DNA of 44,263 bases from an uncultured Clostridia bacterium (GTDB lineage Bacteria > Bacillota > Clostridia > TANB77 > CAG-508). A program made the position numbers and the translations under genes. Under the pieces are notes generated by a model, which saw only the letters and a program-made list of their open reading frames with translations, had not been told where the DNA came from and did no database searches. The stretch spans positions 1 through 44,263 of the forward strand of contig CANQXY010000010.1 in NCBI GenBank assembly GCA_947627935.1. The letters run 5' to 3'. Of this stretch, positions 1 through 7,712 are shown one piece after another. Every line of letters begins with the position of its first letter. Positions within the stretch are counted from its first letter, which is position 1.

Positions 1-280
1 AGTTAGCAATATTTCCTAATATTTCTTCATATTTTGATTTTAATTTTTCAATTTTAACCGTGCCAAAACCACTTTCGTAAGCTAACGAATCAAAGTCAAA
101 CCCTGTTAGTTCTGAAAACAGAGTTAATCCGTTAGCATTACAATACTTGACAAATAAGTTATATGTATTTTCCGAAAATGCGTTGGCAATGGTTAATTCG
201 CTTTTAGTAGCAAGCGCTGAACCCAACTCAGTGCAAGATATTATATCATTACTAGATTTTACCTGTAGAACCAAAAACAT
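1..280 (-). CDS. Partial unknown protein with helix-hairpin-helix-like segment
   Basis: An open frame runs off the left edge. It can begin at an ATG at 280, inside the 3' end of the aldolase gene, in another frame. The product contains ENTYNLFVKYCNANG followed by ELTGFDFDSLAYESGFG and then a basic helix, which looks like a small helical or helix-hairpin-helix fold; I do not recognise the full protein. No good ribosome binding site precedes the ATG, so the gene may be 5'-truncated rather than genuinely starting inside fba. Bases from about 60 to 245 are clearly GC-richer than the neighbours and use codons such as GCG and AGC, which suggests transferred or inserted DNA joined directly after the fba stop codon. 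Confidence 0.45.
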   Translation of the reverse strand, partial: MFLVLQVKSSNDIISCTELGSALATKSELTIANAFSENTYNLFVKYCNANGLTLFSELTGFDFDSLAYESGFGTVKIEKLKSKYEEILGNIAN

Positions 281-1184
281 CTCTAATCTTATGTGAAACT
301 GTCTCTTTTATTAAATCACGTGCAGAAGTCAAATATTTTCTAGGATCAAAGGCACTTGGTTCTTCTACAAAAACCTTTCTTATTGCACCAGTCATAGCCA
401 AACGTATATCTGTATCTACATTTATTTTTGACACACCTGATTTGCTTGCTTCATTTAGCATTTCATCTGGAACGCCCTTTGCACCTGGTATATCTCCGCC
501 ATTTTTATTGCACATCTCAACTAATTCTGGTATAACTGTTGAAGCACCGTGCAACACAATTGGAGTAGTTGGTATTCTTTCTTTTATTTCTTTTAATATA
601 TCAAATCTTAATTTAGCCTCTCCTTTAAATTTATATGCTCCATGGCTTGTTCCTATAGCTATTGCTAAAGAATCACAATCTGTTCTTTCTACAAATTCTT
701 TTGCTTGATCTGGATCTGTATACATTGCATCTTTTGAATCAACATTTACCTCGTCTTCTATTCCTGCTAGTTTTCCAAGTTCTGCTTCTACTACTACTCC
801 TTTACTATGAGCATAATCTACTACCTCTTTAGTTAATCTAACATTTTCTTCAAAATCATATTTTGATCCATCAAACATAACAGATGTAAAACCTGAATCT
901 ATGCACATTTTTGCTGTTTCAAAATCAGGTCCATGATCTAAATGTATTGCAACTGGTATTTCAGGGTGTTCTTCTACTGCTGCTTCAACCATTTTCATTA
1001 AATAATTTATTCTAGCATATTTTATAGCACTTGATGATGCTTGCATAATAACTGGTGATTTACTTTCTGCTGCTGCATCCATTATAGCTTGAATTATCTC
1101 CATATTGTTTACATTAAAAGCTCCTATTGCAAATCCTTCCTTCATAGATTTTTCAAACATTTCTTTAGTTGTTACTAATGGCAT
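252..1184 (-). CDS. fba: Class II fructose-bisphosphate aldolase
   Basis: Cytoplasmic zinc enzyme of glycolysis and gluconeogenesis that reversibly cleaves fructose 1,6-bisphosphate to dihydroxyacetone phosphate and glyceraldehyde 3-phosphate. The 310-residue length fits the class II family. Visible motifs are AIHLDHG (residues ~79-85, catalytic Asp and first zinc His), EAELGKLAG (~133-141), GTSHGAYKF (second zinc His) and LHGAST (third zinc His). The start is supported by an AGGAGG-type site just upstream. A strong sigma-A promoter lies at 1223-1251, so the gene is transcribed alone from the right. No terminator is seen after the stop; instead foreign-looking sequence begins at once. The identification is secure. 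Confidence 0.97.
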   Translation of the reverse strand: MPLVTTKEMFEKSMKEGFAIGAFNVNNMEIIQAIMDAAAESKSPVIMQASSSAIKYARINYLMKMVEAAVEEHPEIPVAIHLDHGPDFETAKMCIDSGFTSVMFDGSKYDFEENVRLTKEVVDYAHSKGVVVEAELGKLAGIEDEVNVDSKDAMYTDPDQAKEFVERTDCDSLAIAIGTSHGAYKFKGEAKLRFDILKEIKERIPTTPIVLHGASTVIPELVEMCNKNGGDIPGAKGVPDEMLNEASKSGVSKINVDTDIRLAMTGAIRKVFVEEPSAFDPRKYLTSARDLIKETVSHKIRDVFGSTGKI

Positions 1185-1222
1185 TTTTATTCCTCCTTAA
1201 CTTTTGTTTTTATGATATTCAC

Positions 1223-1251
1223 ATTGTATTTCTTTTAATTTAAAATGTCAA
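1223..1251 (-). promoter_or_regulatory. Sigma-A promoter of fba
   Basis: Read on the minus strand: TTGACA (1246-1251), 17-bp spacer, TACAAT (1223-1228). The -35 box abuts the terminator of the preceding DUF1540 gene. Confidence 0.8.
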
Positions 1252-1285
1252 GAAAAAACATAAAAGGCTTTTTCCTTTTATGTTT
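1252..1285 (-). terminator. Intrinsic terminator after the DUF1540 gene
   Basis: A perfect 12-bp stem (1256-1267 with 1274-1285) and 6-nt loop is followed on the minus strand by a T-rich run. It separates the DUF1540 gene from the fba promoter. Confidence 0.8.
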
Positions 1286-1291
1286 TTAATA

Positions 1292-1459
1292 TTATTCATC
1301 TATGTTTTTATAACTTGAACACATAGATTCATCAGGTTGCTTTGTCTCGCAATCTTGTACTGGAGTTACTATTATATTTTTTAATTCACATTCTTGTCTT
1401 TGTCTGTCATTATATTGACAAGTTTCAACTGTGCAATTTATTTTTTGATTTTTTTCCAT
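1292..1459 (-). CDS. DUF1540 cysteine-rich mini-protein
   Basis: A 55-residue protein with four spaced cysteines: NCTVETCQYN near the N-terminus, then a single Cys in QECEL, another in QDCETK and a last in MCSSY. This matches the DUF1540 pattern (C-x3-C-x-Y/H-N ... C ... C-S), a small presumably metal-binding domain common in spore-forming Firmicutes and of unknown function. The ATG is preceded by AGGAGG at 1466-1471, with 6-7 nt spacing. A 19-bp perfect hairpin ends directly beside that ribosome binding site, and a terminator follows the stop. The assignment rests on the cysteine pattern. Confidence 0.8.
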   Translation of the reverse strand: MEKNQKINCTVETCQYNDRQRQECELKNIIVTPVQDCETKQPDESMCSSYKNIDE

Positions 1460-1471
1460 AATATACCTCCT

Positions 1472-1511
1472 ATAATAATAATGTGAAATTAAAATTTCAC
1501 ATTATTATTAT
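1472..1511 (-). terminator. Perfect 19-bp hairpin between MFS gene and DUF1540 gene
   Basis: Left arm 1472-1490, two-base loop, right arm 1493-1511, with no mismatch. It may end MFS-gene transcription, but on the minus strand the AGGAGG of the DUF1540 gene follows immediately and there is no U-run. On the plus strand a T-run follows a few bases later. It may act as a terminator, an RNA-processing site or a control on downstream translation. Confidence 0.55.
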
Positions 1512-1536
1512 GGGAATTTTTTTAAAATAATATTCT

Positions 1537-2817
1537 TTATTCTAAAATTTTATATTCTATATCTTTTTTATTATATTCTTCCGGTTTTAATCCAAGTCTT
1601 GTTTTTATATAACTCGAAATAAATATAGCAATTATTGTAAAAATTATTCCTATAAATATAGTTGCATATTTTATATTCATGTAATTTAAAGCACATGATC
1701 CTACAAAACAAATAACCATTCTAAATAAATTTTCAATAATTGAATTTGCAGAATATATTTTTGATAATATTTTTTCGTTCGAGAAATTATTCATATATCT
1801 TTTTTTAATAACCATGTAAATTCCTCTTACTGAAGTTCTTATTAAATATGTAAATATTATAATACTAATTTGTAATATAAATGGTATTTTAGCTAATGCA
1901 ATTATACCTGAAACTATCATACATATAGTTGTTGATAATGCAATAATTGTTAATGATTTATTTCTAAATTTTTCATTAAATTTATTTGATTTTTTAGAAA
2001 AATATCCTCTTATAATTTGTGTAACAAATAGTATTACTCCTATATATGTTGCAGAAATATTTATATCTTCTAGCAATGTTATTTCATAATTTTGTAATAA
2101 TGTTATTATGCCCCATAAAAATCCAAGCATTAATAAAAGTCCTTTTAGCCTTTTAGAATTAAATATGAATTTAAATCCAGTTTTTGTTTCATTAACATTT
2201 TGTTTTAATGTCTTATTTTTAGATTTTTTAGTATCTATTTCTTCATACATTAATGATATTCCTAATGCTATTACACTACACATTAAGCATAATGTCATTG
2301 GAATATAAGGATTTATATCATATAAATATCCTGATAATAAAGTTGTTATAGCATAAAAATAACAATAAATTGAATATCCCTTACTATCAATTTTAGTAAA
2401 TATTTTGCTTTTGTTTTCTGTTTCAGGAATAGATTTTTCTAACATTTCAGATTCTGAAACATTTTTAAAGCCAAATGAAATTGAAGATACAAATTCCGCA
2501 ATAATAAGATGCTGGAAACTACTTGCGCTTAATATTAATATTATATATAACATGGTAAAAACATTTCCAGCTACTATACTGCTTTTTGTTCCTATTTTTC
2601 CCATAATAACATTAATAGGAATCTGTAAAATTATATAAAATAATGCATAAAAAGATTCTGATAATATGATATAAGATACATCTATATTTTTTACTTGTGA
2701 TAAAAATAATAACTTAATTCCATAAAAGAACATTAAATCTAATCCTATCATTGTATAAAAAGGATAAATTTTCATATTATTTTTTCTTTTTTTAGCAATC
2801 GTTAGTGTTTCTCCCAT
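1537..2817 (-). CDS. MFS-type membrane transporter
   Basis: A very hydrophobic protein of about 426 residues with roughly 12 predicted membrane segments, short loops and an internal break after ~200 residues (KKSKNKTLKQN loop), as in the 6+6 arrangement of the major facilitator superfamily. The substrate cannot be read from sequence; drug-efflux-like MFS members of similar size are common in Clostridia. The frame can start five codons earlier, but the ATG at 2817 (protein MGETLTIAKK) has AAAGGA 6 nt upstream while the longer start has none. A consensus promoter lies at 2889-2917. It is probably monocistronic or co-transcribed with the DUF1540 gene. Confidence 0.75.
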   Translation of the reverse strand: MGETLTIAKKRKNNMKIYPFYTMIGLDLMFFYGIKLLFLSQVKNIDVSYIILSESFYALFYIILQIPINVIMGKIGTKSSIVAGNVFTMLYIILILSASSFQHLIIAEFVSSISFGFKNVSESEMLEKSIPETENKSKIFTKIDSKGYSIYCYFYAITTLLSGYLYDINPYIPMTLCLMCSVIALGISLMYEEIDTKKSKNKTLKQNVNETKTGFKFIFNSKRLKGLLLMLGFLWGIITLLQNYEITLLEDINISATYIGVILFVTQIIRGYFSKKSNKFNEKFRNKSLTIIALSTTICMIVSGIIALAKIPFILQISIIIFTYLIRTSVRGIYMVIKKRYMNNFSNEKILSKIYSANSIIENLFRMVICFVGSCALNYMNIKYATIFIGIIFTIIAIFISSYIKTRLGLKPEEYNKKDIEYKILE

Positions 2818-2888
2818 TATTTTTCCTTTCATTAGTACTTTAAATAATTATCTAAAATGTATTAACAAATCATAGTAATATTTATTAT

Positions 2889-2917
2889 AGTATATATTAA
2901 TTATTATTATCTTTCAA
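2889..2917 (-). promoter_or_regulatory. Sigma-A promoter of the MFS transporter gene
   Basis: Minus strand: TTGAAA (2912-2917), 17-bp spacer, TATACT (2889-2894), about 70 bp upstream of the chosen start. Confidence 0.7.
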
Positions 2918-2961
2918 TAATTGTAATAAAAATGTAATATTTTACTTACTAGCTATATATT

Positions 2962-3703
2962 TTATTTTGATTCTTTATTTTTACAATCACATTTTTCATC
3001 TAATTTTTCTTGTTTACAATTATCTATTTCTTTAGTGCAACTTTCATCTGGATTTTTAAAGCTTAAATACCAGCTAATACCATTATTATTTTTTTCAATA
3101 TATTGTTGTCTTTCTTCTAATTGGCAATAAGTCGTAGGTGCAGGTATTATTACAGGATTTCCTAACATCCAATTAGCAGGAGTTGATCCGTTTACTACAA
3201 TCTGACATTTGAAGTGCTTGAACAGTTCTTATAATTTCTGGTATAAATCTACCAATGTTTAAAGGATATATAAATATTGCCCTTATTATTCCTTTATCAT
3301 CTATTATATACACATTTCTAACTGTTTCTGTCGTACTTATGTCACTTGAAATCATACCATATTTTCTTGCAATTTCCCCATTTCTATCTGCTATTATTGG
3401 AAAAGAAACTTTAATTCCTGTTTTACAATATATGTCATATATCCATGCTAAATGAGAACTATTGCTATCAACACTTAATCCTAAAAGTTCAGTGTTTAAG
3501 TCTTTAAAATAAGTGTGTGCTCTTGTAAAAGCTATCATTTCTGTTGTACACACTGGTGTAAAATCTCCTGGATGTGAAAATAGGACTAACCACTTTCCTT
3601 TATAATCATTTAAAGATATTTTTCCACATGTAGTCATTGCTTCAAAATCCGGAGCAACTTGACCTATTTTAACATTTCCATTCATCATTAATTCATAGTC
3701 CAT
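2962..3703 (-). pseudogene. 1-Cys (Prx6-type) peroxiredoxin, frameshifted
   Basis: The first frame (3703 to 3173) gives a peroxiredoxin N-terminus: APDFEAMTTCGKISLNDYKG, then SHPGDFTPVCTTE with the peroxidatic Cys, and FPIIADRNGEIARKYGM. The family's conserved TPANW...GNPVIIPAP segment comes next but in another frame, which continues to 2962. Removing one T of the minus-strand GATTG (near 3199-3200) restores a single protein of about 245 residues with normal spacing, ending in the family-typical WYLSFK plus an unusual Cys/Lys/Glu-rich tail. Such enzymes reduce peroxides. GGAGG precedes the start. The gene is broken, or the base is a sequencing error. Thioredoxin just upstream would be its natural reductant. 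Confidence 0.8.
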
Positions 3704-3764
3704 AAAAAAACCTCCAAAAATATTTTTTATATTATATGTTTGGAAGTCTTTTATGCTACTTTTT

Positions 3765-4082
3765 TTATAAATTATTTATAATTTCTTCAATTTCTTTTTT
3801 ATCTCTTACGCCAACTAATTCTTTTTTTATTTCGTCGTTATTAAATATTAAAATTGTTGGTATACTCATTATACCATAATTTATTGATAATTCTTGATTT
3901 TCATCTACATTTATTTTATAAACTTTAGCTCTTCCCTCTAAATCTTTTGAAACCTCTTCCATAATTGGTGCCATCATTTTACATGGTCCACACCAGTCTG
4001 CATAGAAATCAACTATGACTGGAATTTCTGAATTTAAAACTTCTTCCTTAAAATTATCTTTATTTAATTTTAAAATACTCAT
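3765..4082 (-). CDS. trxA: Thioredoxin
   Basis: A 105-residue cytoplasmic dithiol protein with the classic active site ADWCGPCK at residues ~29-36, the cis-proline loop MSIPT and the expected full length. It transfers electrons to reductases and peroxiredoxins. An AAAGGAG site precedes the ATG. It lies immediately upstream of, and on the same strand as, the peroxiredoxin gene, so the two probably form a redox unit. No thioredoxin reductase gene is in the window. Identification is secure from the motif and length. Confidence 0.96.
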   Translation of the reverse strand: MSILKLNKDNFKEEVLNSEIPVIVDFYADWCGPCKMMAPIMEEVSKDLEGRAKVYKINVDENQELSINYGIMSIPTILIFNNDEIKKELVGVRDKKEIEEIINNL

Positions 4083-4153
4083 TTTATTTCTCCTTTAATA
4101 AGTAGTTTAATCCTTTAAATAAATTTGTTGTATGTAATTTCTGGAAATATCTA

Positions 4154-5032
4154 TTATACCCAATCTTTAATTAATTCTGACTTAATGCATAAATTTCCTT
4201 TGCCAACTGCCATATCAATTCCTACTTTATTTTTTCCATGATAGTCACTTCCACCACTTTTGTAATAATGATTTTTATCAGTATAATCTAATAAATATTC
4301 TATTTCATCTTGTGAAAATTCACTATGCATACATTCTATTCCATCTATTGGATATTCTTTTAAAATATCATCTAAAAGTTGTTTTTTATTTTCTGCCCAT
4401 TTATAGATAAATATATGTGGTAAAAATACCAGTCCTCCTGCTTTTTTTATTAAGTCAATTGCTTCATTAAGTTGTAAATAATCATTACTCTTATCTATAT
4501 ATAATTTATAATCTGGATTTCCACAATATTTTTTAGAAAAAATATTAAATTCTTGCCAAAAATCTTCTGGAACTTTATCTTTATTTTCTTTATGTGACTT
4601 AATTTCTTTATAAATTTGTAAACTTGCCCAATCTGTTTTAGGATTAAATATAACATCATCTTTCTTTGACATTATTAATCCCATTTCTAAACATCTATCA
4701 TATAAAATATTAAAGTACTTTTGCTGTAATTTTTCTTTTGAATTTGTTTTATGAAATTCTTCCATAAAATCATTTATTATTTTTGTATTAACCTTATATC
4801 CTAATACTTCAATTAATCTTTTTTTATAAGCACACTTTATTTCTATTCCATTTATTATATTTCCTTTATAATATTTTTTTACATCTAATGATTCTAATTC
4901 TTTATATCCTTCACAAGTATCATGATCTGTTATTGATATATATTCTAATTTTAAATTCTCTGCTTTTTTTAATACTTCTATTAAAGTATCAGCACCATCA
5001 GAGTATGTTGTATGCAAATGTAAATCTATCAT
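4154..5032 (-). CDS. PHP-domain phosphoesterase
   Basis: A 292-residue protein that starts directly with the PHP signature MIDLHLHTTYSDG, followed by ITDHDTCEGY (residues ~34-43), a downstream FLPHIF and the C-terminal GGSDYHGK. These supply the usual metal-binding His/Asp set of the polymerase-and-histidinol-phosphatase superfamily. Free-standing members hydrolyse small phosphate compounds such as nucleoside 3',5'-bisphosphates; the actual substrate here is unknown. The middle part (~70-190) is less conserved and lysine-rich. The ATG at 5032 has AGGAGAG at good spacing. It follows the zeta-toxin-like gene by 18 nt, so co-transcription is likely. Confidence 0.85.
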   Translation of the reverse strand: MIDLHLHTTYSDGADTLIEVLKKAENLKLEYISITDHDTCEGYKELESLDVKKYYKGNIINGIEIKCAYKKRLIEVLGYKVNTKIINDFMEEFHKTNSKEKLQQKYFNILYDRCLEMGLIMSKKDDVIFNPKTDWASLQIYKEIKSHKENKDKVPEDFWQEFNIFSKKYCGNPDYKLYIDKSNDYLQLNEAIDLIKKAGGLVFLPHIFIYKWAENKKQLLDDILKEYPIDGIECMHSEFSQDEIEYLLDYTDKNHYYKSGGSDYHGKNKVGIDMAVGKGNLCIKSELIKDWV

Positions 5033-5050
5033 AATTATTCTCTCCTATTA

Positions 5051-6035
5051 TTATTTTTGTTCTTCTTCTTTTTCTTTTTTTAATTCTTCTAAAAATTCCA
5101 TTTCTAATTTTTCAATTTTCTCTATTTGAATAGCAGTTGATTTTTCTAAGCTTTTATCATTTTTTTCTATTCTTTCTTTTAAATTTTGTATTCTTTGTAA
5201 AAATTGCTGTGAATTTTGTAATAATTCTTGTTTATTTTTTTCTCTTTCTGCAGTTAATGCTTCTATAGTATTTATATATTTAGGATCACCATTTACATAT
5301 ATTAATTCTGGTCTTTCTTCATTATATCCTCTTTTAAAAATTTTTATCTTATCAAAAAGTTGATTTTTTTCTATTTCTCCTATAGTTTTTAACATATTTA
5401 TATAAGATTTATCATGATTTTCCATTGTAACAGCTCTTGGTGGAAATCCATTTTCTATAAAATATTGTTCCCTTTCATATGAAGATAATAAACTTTCATA
5501 TCTATGAACAGCCATAATATTAATATCTATTTCATAGCCACCTTGTATATCTACTAAACTTCTTTTTCCTTGTTCATTTATCGTTCCTAATGGAGCTTTT
5601 CCGCCGATATTTTTGAAATCTTAGAATATCTATATATCCATCAGTATTTGAAAAAGTTCCTTCTTGTACTATATTGTTTTTAAGTTGAACTGCTCTTTGT
5701 CGTAAATAATTATCTAATGCTGGTTTTACAAAACGTTGTAAAATAGAATAAGAATCATCTGGAAATTCTTCTAAAATTTTATCATAATTTTTATGGTATA
5801 CTGCTACCATGTCTGGATCAAATTCAATAAAATTACTTGCATTATTACTATTTATATATTGCATTTCTATATGTTGTTTTAGTCCTGTTTTTCCAGCTCC
5901 TGGTTGACCAATAATAAATATTGATTTTGGATTTCTACTACTAGTTGAATTTATAAAAATTGCCATTTCTGCTAAATTTAAACATTTTTGATATTCTTCT
6001 TCTGTTAAGTCATATTTACAATTATCACTACTCAT
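5051..6035 (-). pseudogene. Zeta-toxin-family kinase, frameshifted
   Basis: The first frame encodes a P-loop kinase: IIGQPGAGKT (Walker A), then NFIEFDPDMV, the YH of VAVYHKNYD and NIVQEGTFSNTDGYI, all typical of zeta toxins, which phosphorylate UDP-N-acetylglucosamine or related targets. The frame breaks near a minus-strand A5 run (5610-5614). In the next frame KAPLGTINEQGKRS and MAVHRYESLLSSYEREQYF continue the family sequence to 5051. One extra base explains the break; the restored protein has ~327 residues. The ATG at 6035 is chosen because GGAGGA lies 6 nt before it; a start four codons earlier would lack a site. A small gene overlaps its start. Pseudogene or base error. Confidence 0.75.
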
Positions 6036-6246
6036 TTTTTCCTCCATTTTTTAATTCATTTCCATAAATATTAATTACTTTTTCTATTATTTCTTTATTA
6101 TTTTTATATATTTCTTCTTTTTCTTCTTTTAATTTTATTATTTTTGATTTATATGAATTATAGTCTTTTTCTTTAAATTCTTTGGTTTCTTTTGCTATTT
6201 TTAGATTAATTAAATAAATTGCTAGTTCTATTTTATTTTTATCCAT
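6028..6246 (-). CDS. Small charged protein, candidate antitoxin of zeta-like gene
   Basis: A 72-residue, Lys/Glu-rich, probably all-helical protein (KDYNSYKSKIIKLKEEKEE looks like a coiled coil). Its stop overlaps the start of the zeta-toxin-like gene by 8 nt, the tight arrangement expected of antitoxin-toxin pairs. Its last codons supply the ribosome binding site of the toxin gene. I recognise no family with certainty; short helical antitoxins of about this size accompany some Firmicutes zeta-like kinases. GGAG precedes the ATG by 10 nt. The antitoxin role is inferred from position and size only. Confidence 0.55.
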   Translation of the reverse strand: MDKNKIELAIYLINLKIAKETKEFKEKDYNSYKSKIIKLKEEKEEIYKNNKEIIEKVINIYGNELKNGGKNE

Positions 6247-6272
6247 TTTTTATTTTCTCCTTTACTTGTAAT

Positions 6273-6636
6273 TTATAATTTTATTTTTGGAATAAATATT
6301 ATCAATCCAATTATAGCTGAACATATTGCAGATATAAGTACTGCAGAAGCTGATATATCTTTCGCTTTTTTAGCTTTTTCATTTTTTTCAGGCATAGCAA
6401 TATCTACTACTGTCTCTATTGCTGTATTTACTAATTCTAAAGATATAACAAGTCCAAAAAGTATTATGCAAATACACCACTCTGTTACATTTATTTTCAA
6501 GAAAATTCCAAAAATTATTACTAAAATCATAATAAATATATGTACTTTTAGATTTCTTTCTGTTTTAAATGCTGATAATATTCCTTCAAAAGCAAACTTA
6601 AAACTATTTAAAATTTTTTTATTTTTTTGACCGCAT
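6273..6636 (-). pseudogene. dgkA: Diacylglycerol/undecaprenol kinase (DgkA family), frameshifted at an A7 run
   Basis: The intact-looking part shows the DgkA motif EWCICIILFGLVISLELVNT followed by AIETVVD and AKDISASAVL with three membrane segments. The family start normally includes 30-40 more residues. These are present: an ATG at 6636 with GAGGAG upstream reads M-R-S-K-K and then stops, but dropping one A from the A7 run (plus-strand T7 at 6622-6628) gives MRSKNKKILNSFKFAFEGIL, which joins smoothly to the main frame, for 120 residues in total. Gram-positive members phosphorylate undecaprenol, feeding lipid-carrier recycling, which suits the PAP2 phosphatase 2 nt upstream. A7 is a site where polymerase slippage could restore the frame, so the gene may still make product. 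Confidence 0.8.
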
Positions 6637-6637
6637 A

Positions 6638-7291
6638 TTAGTTCTCCTCTTTTATATTATCTAATTTAAATATTGGTTTTGTAAATGTTGTAAATAATAT
6701 TAGGTATGAAATAGAAATTAAAAATCCTCCTAATACATCACTTGCATAGTGCACTCCTAAATATATTCTACTAAATCCAATTAAAAAAATTAATACTATA
6801 AAAAATACACACAATGTATTTCTAATTTTTTTGTTCTTACAATTTGTAAATATAATATATAATATTAATCCATAAAAAGCCATACTTATCATTGAATGTC
6901 CTGATGGAAAGCTATATCCTGTTTCTTCAATAATTCTATATCCTTGTGGTCTTGGTCTATCTACTATATTTTTTAATAATATATTTAAAACTGTAATTAT
7001 AATTGAATTAGTTAAAATTGCTATAGGAACTTTTTTATTCTTTATAAATATAAAACTAAGTAAAGTTATAAAAAGTATAGTGTATTGGCTTCCTAAAAAA
7101 GTAATAAATTTAAAAAATGCTGTTAAAAATGAATTTCTAATATTTTTTATTACAACTTCATATGTTATAATATCAATTTTTAACATTTCTATTTCAAATA
7201 AGTCTTCTAAAATTTCTAGAAAAACTACTACACATATAAATAAAATTATCCATTTATAATTATTTTTTAATATATCTTTTAAAAATTTCAT
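6638..7291 (-). CDS. PAP2-family membrane phosphatase
   Basis: A 217-residue integral membrane protein with six hydrophobic segments and all three PAP2 acid-phosphatase motifs: KNIVDRPRP (C1), SFPSGHSM (C2) and SRIYLGVHYASDVLGG (C3), with the catalytic His residues in C2 and C3. Family members dephosphorylate lipid phosphates such as undecaprenyl pyrophosphate or phosphatidylglycerophosphate; the neighbouring lipid kinase and the class A PBP upstream point to peptidoglycan lipid-carrier recycling. The start codon overlaps the stop of the preceding gene by one base, so they are translationally coupled. Exact substrate is not determined. Confidence 0.88.
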   Translation of the reverse strand: MKFLKDILKNNYKWIILFICVVVFLEILEDLFEIEMLKIDIITYEVVIKNIRNSFLTAFFKFITFLGSQYTILFITLLSFIFIKNKKVPIAILTNSIIITVLNILLKNIVDRPRPQGYRIIEETGYSFPSGHSMISMAFYGLILYIIFTNCKNKKIRNTLCVFFIVLIFLIGFSRIYLGVHYASDVLGGFLISISYLILFTTFTKPIFKLDNIKEEN

Positions 7292-7698
7292 TATTTATTT
7301 AGTTCCTCTTTATCAAATATTTTTACCCATCCTAGTTTAATAAAATTATTAATTTCTGGATAACACTGCACATTTTTACTTGGCATCTTTAATAACCATA
7401 CTTGTCTACTTTTATTGTTAACTATATTATTTGCAACTATAAATACAAGCTCAGCAAATGTTTCTGCTCCTATGTATCCACTAATATTATTTTTATCTTC
7501 ATTAACAACAAATAAAATATCAGTTTCATTTAATGATTTTAAAAAATTGACATACGTAGTTTTATATTCTAATTCATTTTCTTGATTTATTTTTTTAGGA
7601 TAATTTATTACTTTATATCCTTTTTCTTTAAAATAATTTTTCCAGTACAAAATTCCATCTTGAAATTTAGCACTTGCAGCTATAATAATTTTTTTCAT
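7291..7698 (-). CDS. Small nucleoside 2-deoxyribosyltransferase-like protein
   Basis: A 135-residue soluble protein. The start MKKIIIAASAKF, a middle DILFVVNED strand and GYIGAETFAELVFIVAN resemble the Rossmann-like deoxyribosyltransferase/YtoQ-type fold, in which a Glu after a Gly-rich turn is catalytic. Resemblance is by eye and weak. GGAGG lies upstream of the ATG. The gene sits 14 nt after the class A PBP gene and overlaps the PAP2 gene by one base, so it is in an operon with envelope genes. A role in nucleotide-sugar or nucleoside handling is possible but unproven. Confidence 0.45.
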   Translation of the reverse strand: MKKIIIAASAKFQDGILYWKNYFKEKGYKVINYPKKINQENELEYKTTYVNFLKSLNETDILFVVNEDKNNISGYIGAETFAELVFIVANNIVNNKSRQVWLLKMPSKNVQCYPEINNFIKLGWVKIFDKEELNK

Positions 7699-7712
7699 AT
7701 ATCCTCCAATTT

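Noticed and set aside
6273..6530. dgkA as a complete 85-residue gene starting at the internal Met
   Set aside because: It would lack the conserved N-terminal helix that is present just upstream in frame, and that Met has no ribosome binding site.
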